From: Phoronis ovalis
Taxonomy: Eukaryota; Phoronida; Phoronidae
DNA length: 10,025 nt
Direction of reading: 5' to 3'
Assembly: GCA_028565635.1 (NCBI GenBank)
Contig: JAOXYB010069022.1
Coordinates: 1-10,025 of the forward strand
In this document: piece after piece, positions 7,160-10,025 of the stretch
Position numbering within the stretch: position 1 is the first letter of the stretch
Layout: every line of letters starts with the position of its first letter
The notes under the pieces: generated by a model
What the model saw: only the letters and a program-made list of their open reading frames with translations
Database searches by the model: none
What the model was told of the DNA's origin: nothing
Position numbers and translations under genes: made by a program

Positions 7160-8074
7160 TTGATAATGCCATATATTTGACAGCGAAATCCAGTAAAAGA
7201 AACATATTTTAACCAGAAAATTACTGGGTCTTATAAAGAATCACATCTTATTATTTTAAAAATTAACATTAATTAAAGAAAACATCCACACAGACTTAAA
7301 GTAAGTCTAAGGTTTGCTGAAACATCAAATTTTGTTAATAACTTTTTTGTTTTATAGACAAAAGTCAATATAATACTATCAATGGTCCCAACCAATTATC
7401 TCCACTCCACTGATTTTCATAATACACAAAATGTATGATTTGTTATGAAGTATAGTATGTGTTATTACTCCTCTTACTCAAATATGAAATACATTTACAT
7501 GTACAAATTTGATTGCATCGCATTTCTTAAAGTATTTGTTATTGTTATTTGTTTAAGGTAAGCTTCAAGCAAATTCAGCCAGAAAAATGTGCTTTGAATG
7601 GTTATAAATCTCGAGAAAGTCACAACTCTTCTCAAAGGCTGGGGAAGGAACTAGCTCCACAGGCACACCACGAAGTTTTTCAACCATTGTCTTAAAGACG
7701 GATTTGGATAGATTATTGGTAAAACGCAAATCATTATATAATGTTGAATTTTACAAGTTTTCCAAAATGTATACTTGCACACGATGTGGTAACGTTCTGA
7801 CAAGTTTTACAAGAAATAAATTGTTGGTTATTAATGGGTGATCATGCATCTGCCTGCCTTGTACAGGTAATAGGTGCTGAGGTAATAGGTGGGGACCACT
7901 GATTATGAGGACTGCACATACAACATACAACATAATCCATAGGAGTGACTATACATCTAAAGTAGCTCAGACAATGATATGTCTTACTATTATTATTTAA
8001 GATTATTGCACTAACAGATGTACCAACAAAATGAACAGTTTTCTTAATACTTTGAGATGCATTCATTAACTTAC
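7160..8074 (-). other. Intron or alternative-promoter region
   Basis: This 915-nt stretch separates the upstream exons from the optional exon at 7127-7159. It contains the broken coding-like segment at 7565-7933. Nearer the optional exon, 7160-7560 is very AT-rich with no clear coding signal. Minus-strand TTTATAAG (7230-7237) lies about 70 bp upstream of the ATG and is a weak TATA-box candidate if this region is an internal promoter. Confidence 0.45.
7565..7933 (-). pseudogene. Broken coding-like fragment, family unknown
   Basis: The minus-strand frame runs with a single in-frame TAA at 7751-7753. Downstream of that stop come 61 codons ending in TGA at 7565-7567, including the stretch VFKTMVEKLRGVPVELVPS, which has protein-like composition and a higher GC content than its surroundings. 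Upstream of the stop, the same frame reads on to about 7933. Another frame also looks partly coding around 7770-7830, so a frameshift is possible. The segment lies in an intron. It may be a decayed retrocopy or transposon fragment. The antisense strand is also open across 7530-7699, so the coding strand is not certain. Confidence 0.35.
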
Positions 8075-8239
8075 AAAATTTGGTGTGCTCCTATCACGTT
8101 CTTCAAAAAAACTGTAAATGTCATCAACACCAAAGCTTTTGTTATTGTTTTGTTCAACTTTATGTTTGGCACTACGCGGAATAAATGATTTCTTGAATAC
8201 TTGCTTCGCTTGTTTATACTGCTGCGCCTTTCCAAAGTG
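8075..8239 (-). CDS. Internal coding exon, Lys/Gln/Asn-rich then acidic
   Basis: The exon has 165 nt and 55 codons, phase 0 at both ends. The acceptor is TTCTAG and the donor is TTT|GTAAGT, which matches consensus closely. It begins HFGKAQQYKQAKQVFKKS, a basic helix that may continue the one from the upstream exon. It ends with an acidic patch (VDDIYSFFEERDRSTPNF). Because it ends in phase 0, it can join either the 15-nt microexon at 7127-7141 or directly the exon at 6088-6228, both in frame. No family was recognised. Confidence 0.8.
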
Positions 8240-8473
8240 CTAGAAAAATATTAAACAAATATTTGAAAAAAGTTCGAGCACATTATGTAAACTTCTTCAA
8301 AGCTGTACAAATACTACTTCAGAGACGTACAAATACGATTTATTTTTGTGAAAAGTTTCATGGTCTATTTTGTCAATTAACGATTTAATTTATAATTTTC
8401 CCATACCTTTTATAAGTTTTTTTCTTTTTTCTAAAAAGTTTTTCCTATTTTTAATTTTTTTTCTTATACTCAC
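8240..8473 (-). other. Intron, T-rich
   Basis: This 234-nt intron has donor GTGAGT and acceptor TTCTAG. On the plus strand, 8395-8465 is dominated by T runs. No coding signal or repeat was seen in it. Confidence 0.6.
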
Positions 8474-8555
8474 TGACTCTGAATGCAAAACGTGCTTGTT
8501 CGACAGATACCAGGCATAAACTTTCTTCAGATCTTGACGCTGCCTTACCCGCTTA
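8474..8555 (-). CDS. Most upstream exon identified; basic helical segment
   Basis: The frame encodes 27 codons after one base that completes a split codon, with the segment KRVRQRQDLKKVYAWYL as its core, a strongly basic and probably helical stretch. The donor is TCA|GTGAGT (phase 0), near consensus. The acceptor is TTTCAG at 8556-8557, preceded by a long pyrimidine-rich tract, which implies an upstream exon ending in phase 2 that I did not find. The same frame is open further upstream to about 8650, so a longer exon with its own ATG is an alternative (see the entry at 8474-8650). It joins 8075-8239 in frame. Confidence 0.62.
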
Positions 8556-8650
8556 CTGAAATACCAAATAAAGAAAGCAATGAAAATATTTACTGACAGA
8601 AGGAACTTATTCATTGAGGCAGGGATTTGTATCATCTGTAACATATTACA
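8474..8650 (-). other. Alternative reading: longer 5' exon with hydrophobic N-terminus
   Basis: If the acceptor at 8556 is not used, the open frame extends upstream through in-frame ATG codons. The second Met-rich stretch begins MNKFLLSV and gives about 18 hydrophobic residues followed at once by basic residues (SKRVRQRQ), the layout of a signal anchor. An acceptor-like TTACAG precedes one of these ATGs in phase 0. Caution: a polypyrimidine tract translated in frame gives Phe, Leu and Ile by itself, so this membrane segment may be an artefact of splice-site composition. I rate the spliced alternative slightly higher. Confidence 0.3.
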
Positions 8651-8764
8651 AGGTGTCAAACATTATTATATTAATATTTTTGATGTAATATAAAACTAAC
8701 CATATGAAACTTAATTTTCAAAACCAGGAGCAAAATATCATTTAGTTCTTGTCCTGGGGGGGAG

Positions 8765-8799
8765 CAGTCAATATGAAAGTGGGTACGCATGTTCCAACA
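8765..8799 (+). repeat. Left terminal inverted repeat of the MITE
   Basis: 34 of 35 bases match the reverse complement of 9065-9099; the only difference is one G/C position (8787). Confidence 0.85.
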
Positions 8800-8838
8800 A
8801 AATTTCGTGTGAAAGGGTATGTTTTTCGAACCGCCGGA

Positions 8839-8856
8839 GCGTAACGTGCGTTACGC
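8839..8856. repeat. CpG-rich perfect hairpin
   Basis: GCGTAACG and CGTTACGC pair perfectly around a 2-base loop. Its GC and CpG content stands out in an AT-rich region. Confidence 0.75.
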
Positions 8857-8914
8857 GCTTAGGGTCTATTTTTTTACTAAAATCCCAAAAAGGGTGTTTT
8901 TTTTGGAGGTGTGA

Positions 8915-9050
8915 CACTTCGTTAGGGGTATTGCTTGGAAGTTTCACTTCGTTAGGTAATCGTTAAAATTTCACTTCCTTAGGGGTATTTTTTCAAAAAA
9001 ACACATTTCCTTAGGTGTATTTTTTGCAGAATTTCACTTCGTTAGGGACT
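8915..9050 (+). repeat. Internal array of about five 30-bp units
   Basis: The core (TTT)CACTTC(G/C)TTAGG recurs at 8915, 8945, 8972, about 9004 and 9035, with spacings of 27-33 bases, each followed by a T-rich spacer. A possible degenerate sixth core (GCTTAGGG) lies at about 8857. Confidence 0.8.
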
Positions 9051-9064
9051 TTTTTGAAAAGCCA

Positions 9065-9099
9065 TGTTGGAACATGGGTACCCACTTTCATATTGACTG
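9065..9099 (-). repeat. Right terminal inverted repeat of the MITE
   Basis: Reverse complement of 8765-8799 at 34 of 35 positions. Confidence 0.85.
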
Positions 9100-9108
9100 T
9101 ATACTTCT

Positions 9109-9192
9109 TCATATGTTACTGAATAAGCCAACTTGTTGCTTGAGAGTTCTGTCAAGATGATAATAAGGTGGATAATCCCATTCCGGGGCCAC
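9109..9192 (-). pseudogene. 27-codon coding-like fragment
   Basis: Between two in-frame stops (TAA before 9192, TGA at 9109-9111), the frame reads APEWDYPPYYHLDRTLKQQ and ends VGLFSNI. Its composition looks protein-like. It could be an upstream exon of the main gene, since a CAA|GTTGGC donor would give phase 0, or a decayed transposase fragment next to the MITE. The phases do not fit the phase-2 acceptor at 8556 but would fit the phase-0 acceptor before the longer 5' exon. Unresolved. Confidence 0.25.
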
Positions 9193-9275
9193 TTATTCAC
9201 ACTTTAATTTGGAAAAGGTAACAATATAAAGATTATGAAAATTACTTTACTTGCCTTTCACATGATTATGTAACT

Positions 9276-9641
9276 AGCAAGTGGGCCATTTTGGGTGAAA
9301 ACACACTTTTTTCAAAACAAAGTTATTTCAAAAATAAGTCGAACACCTCTATGGATACAAAGCTGAAACTTGACCAAAATTTACTTCCAGCAAAGATCTC
9401 TAATTAAGAACATGTCTCTGATTTTTAAAATTTTGTTATCACTTTTCTTAAATGATATGCTTCTAAATATATGGGTGTTAGAAAAACATGGAATTTGTTT
9501 CTTGTTGTTGAATTTTGAAGAGGAACAATTTCTGAATAACCCATATCAGCTACTATATTTATAATTAATTAACCACAAGGGTGTTTTTGAGCTAAATCTT
9601 TTTCAAAACATACGTTTTCACACAAAATGGTCCCCTTTGCT
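9276..9641. mobile_element. Possible MITE with imperfect inverted ends (~366 bp)
   Basis: Left arm 9276-9303 and right arm 9613-9641 are imperfect inverted repeats sharing AGCAA, GGG, CCATTTTG and GTGAAAAC in the same order, with one gap. The interior is AT-rich; the 64-codon plus-strand frame in it (9370-9564) is Leu/Phe/Asn-rich and not convincing. No clear target-site duplication was seen. Confidence 0.45.
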
Positions 9642-9973
9642 GCTTATATAAACATGTGTCAGTTCGGAAAAGTAAATTTTCAGTCTTGAAGTTACTACCT
9701 TTCCAAAATGATACTTTTGCTGTGCTATATTTTTATTTAATTGTTCAAGATATGACAAGAGCTTATACTTCCAATAAGTTGTGCAAACAGTTCTTGCAGA
9801 TCCTTAAAAACTTGTATTGAAAGTTTCCATAATTAACTTAATTTCTAATGAGTTTAGATATTGCAGTTTAAAGTAAATTGCAGGAATATTCTTAGCTTCA
9901 AAATTAAATACAAACAGATGTTATTCTCATCCTATGCACTTGAATGACATATGCTCCGTTTACACTACACCCT
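9642..9973. other. AT-rich stretch with nothing identified
   Basis: I see no exon with usable splice sites, no inverted repeat and no tandem array here. Confidence 0.5.
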
Positions 9974-10025
9974 TGACACGGCGCAAACTGACACGGCGCA
10001 AACTGACACGGCGCAACTACAAGTG
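9974..10025 (+). repeat. 15-bp CpG-rich minisatellite, cut by the window end
   Basis: TGACACGGCGCAAAC occurs at 9974-9988 and 9989-10003, and a third copy from 10004 is intact through 10016 before diverging. The array has CpG and GC content unlike its AT-rich flank. Confidence 0.8.

Larger units (their letters stand above)
430..8555 (-). other. Multi-exon gene, unrecognised Pro/Ser/Thr-rich protein (whole locus)
   Basis: Eleven coding exons plus one optional first exon or microexon can be chained on the minus strand. Every join keeps the reading frame: intron phases in transcript order are 0, 0, 0, 1, 1, 1, 2, 0, 2, 2, with a further phase-2 acceptor at the most upstream exon. All acceptors are YAG and all donors are GT. 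The version that starts at the ATG at 7157-7159 has about 449 residues. The product is rich in Pro, Ser, Thr, Lys and Arg and carries repeated RP-x-TAP-like motifs near residues 26-31, 44-49, 135-139, 248-253, 323-328 and 431-436. No catalytic motif, zinc site or clear transmembrane segment appears in this core. Microtubule or ciliary scaffold proteins often look like this, but the family was not recognised. The true 5' end may lie upstream of the last exon found. Confidence 0.82.
8765..9099. mobile_element. 335-bp MITE with 35-bp terminal inverted repeats
   Basis: The ends 8765-8799 and 9065-9099 are reverse complements at 34 of 35 positions, beginning CAGTCAATATGAAAGTGGG. The element has no coding capacity. 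It holds a perfect 8-bp stem hairpin at 8839-8856 and an internal array of about five 27-33 bp units (8915-9050). A TA lies right of the end, but AG lies left of it, and no longer target-site duplication is visible, so the superfamily is not assigned. It sits upstream of the first exon found and may lie in an intron or 5' flank. Confidence 0.85.

Noticed and set aside
8661-8760. Upstream exon ending at the GTTAGT donor near 8700
   Set aside because: The frame needed for phase 2 hits a TGA within about 20 bases of the donor.
8765-9099. Assignment of the MITE to Tc1/mariner or hAT from its CAGT end
   Set aside because: TA is present only on the right side, and no matching 8-bp duplication flanks the ends.
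9370-9564. 64-codon plus-strand open frame
   Set aside because: Leu/Phe/Asn-rich low-complexity translation typical of AT-rich non-coding DNA, between weak inverted repeats.

Overview
This is AT-rich animal genomic DNA (roughly two thirds A+T) with spliced coding exons, GT-AG introns and many short transposon-like repeats. It is not prokaryotic: no long ORF exists, and the coding signal comes in 33-202 nt blocks flanked by YAG acceptors and GT donors with matching phases. The style (small exons, MITE-rich introns, disordered Pro/Ser/Thr-rich protein) fits a marine invertebrate, perhaps a mollusc. That placement is inference.

Main content: one multi-exon gene on the minus strand, covering about 430-8555 and reading right to left. 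I could chain 11 coding exons with consistent phases: 8474-8555, 8075-8239, 6088-6228, 4641-4842, 3985-4101, 2988-3119, 2451-2622, 2047-2155, 1765-1886, 931-1104 and 560-707. An optional first exon or microexon lies at 7127-7159. Starting at the ATG in that exon, the chain encodes about 449 residues; the longer upstream form adds at least 82 codons and probably begins outside what I can resolve. The gene ends with a TGA at 560-562, and an AATAAA (minus strand, 446-451) follows. I do not recognise the family. The protein looks disordered, with repeated [RK]P-x-[TS]-A-P-like motifs, two or three short helical stretches and no enzyme signature. Such motifs are often seen in microtubule or ciliary proteins, but that is only a hint.

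Repeats by region: 1-421 is a GC-richer repeat-like block ending in a hairpin, just past the poly(A) signal. A 47-48 bp direct duplication (1656-1760) abuts one exon. A perfect 21-bp inverted repeat (5253-5273 and 6036-6056) bounds an 804-bp segment in one intron; the segment holds two minus-strand open frames that look transposon-derived. A clear 335-bp MITE (8765-9099) has 35-bp terminal inverted repeats matching at 34 positions, a hairpin and about five 30-bp internal repeats. A second, weaker inverted-repeat pair lies at 9276-9641. A CpG-rich 15-bp minisatellite starts at 9974 and runs to the window end. Two more coding-like but broken fragments occur on the minus strand at 7565-7933 and 9109-9192.

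No tRNA, rRNA, CRISPR or plus-strand gene could be supported. All calls come from reading the sequence by eye; exon joins need transcript evidence.
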